Below are positions 6,255 to 6,387 of a stretch of DNA of 6,387 nt, piece after piece (positions within the stretch are counted from its first letter, which is position 1; each line of letters starts with the position of its first letter). The notes under the pieces are model-generated. The model did not search any database, was not told the origin of the DNA, and saw only the letters and a program-made list of their open reading frames with translations. The position numbers and the translations under genes are program-made. This DNA comes from Rhodobacteraceae bacterium UBA1957 (GTDB taxonomy: Bacteria > Pseudomonadota > Alphaproteobacteria > Rhodobacterales > Rhodobacteraceae): the NCBI GenBank assembly GCA_002336405.1, contig DDEJ01000076.1:1-6387 (forward strand). The letters are read 5' to 3'.

Positions 6255-6260
6255 AGTATA
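6255..6260 (-). promoter_or_regulatory. Candidate -10 box of the H-NOX/cyclase operon
   Basis: TATACT on the minus strand, five of six bases matching TATAAT, 27 nt before the H-NOX ATG. This would give a 5' leader of about 20 nt. No good -35 hexamer lies at 16-18 bp spacing; that position (about 6278-6283, CGCTTC) falls inside the inverted repeat 6279-6299, so the promoter, if real, may be regulated by a protein bound there. Confidence 0.35.
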
Positions 6261-6278
6261 GCCGACTGGATATTAACG

Positions 6279-6299
6279 AAGCGCAAAGAAATTGCGCTT
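6279..6299. repeat. Perfect inverted repeat upstream of H-NOX, possible operator
   Basis: Arms AAGCGCAA (6279-6286) and TTGCGCTT (6292-6299) with a 5 nt spacer, about 50-70 nt before the H-NOX start and overlapping the expected -35 region. It could be a dimeric regulator site or an RNA hairpin. It is not followed by a convincing T-run, so a terminator for a gene to the right is less likely. Confidence 0.45.
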
Positions 6300-6340
6300 T
6301 AACGGTCTAATAACAAAAAATGGAAAATACCAAAATATCC

Positions 6341-6350
6341 TGCGCGCGCA
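6341..6350. repeat. Short palindrome TGCGCGCGCA upstream of H-NOX
   Basis: A perfect 10 bp self-complementary alternating purine/pyrimidine element in otherwise AT-rich DNA, about 115 nt before the H-NOX start. It may be regulatory or incidental. Confidence 0.25.
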
Positions 6351-6387
6351 ATGTCATATTTAAATCATTTGACGAGCGATCCAAAGT

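Noticed and set aside
1..6387. CRISPR arrays, tRNA or rRNA genes, intact insertion sequences
   Set aside because: No regularly spaced repeats, no cloverleaf-like segment and no transposase motifs were seen on either strand.

Overview
The window looks like a chromosomal segment of an alphaproteobacterium, most likely a marine Rhodobacterales (Roseobacter-group) strain. This rests on the protein types and their wording (form II CoxL/CoxS, CoxD/CoxE, and an H-NOX with an LRVMADDYG-type segment) and on the moderate GC content. The genus cannot be named from the sequence alone. All five complete genes and one partial gene lie on the minus strand, so the window reads biologically from right to left.

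Right block (about 6387 to 4667): a regulatory region, then an H-NOX heme/gas-sensor gene (6227-5622), then a diguanylate cyclase gene (5629-4667) whose start overlaps the H-NOX stop by 8 bp. The cyclase carries an HNOBA (H-NOX-associated) sensor domain followed by a GGDEF domain with an intact active site and I-site. The pair should be a co-translated gas-sensing c-di-GMP module. The H-NOX keeps the proximal heme histidine but has lost the family's Y-x-S-x-R heme-propionate motif.

Middle block (4238 to 2076): after a 428 bp gap come coxD (MoxR-type AAA+ ATPase) and coxE (VWA/MIDAS protein), 12 bp apart. This is the chaperone pair associated with maturation of the molybdenum active site of aerobic CO dehydrogenase-type enzymes.

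Left block (2075 to 1): a 645 bp gap with no convincing gene contains a GC-richer patch with two short hairpins, flanked by AT-rich DNA. It is followed by coxS (two [2Fe-2S] clusters) and the first 312 codons of coxL, which runs off the left edge. The CoxL sequence and the S-L order fit form II (putative CODH, also called BMS). The diagnostic active-site loop (AYRGAGR versus AYxCSFR) lies outside the window, and so does the expected coxM. The physiological substrate of form II enzymes is not settled.

The points most worth a second look are the gas-sensor/c-di-GMP operon directly upstream of a CODH-like cluster, the motif-less H-NOX, the D-E-(gap)-S-L order in which the metal-site chaperones precede a form II enzyme, and the hairpin-bearing gap that splits the cluster.
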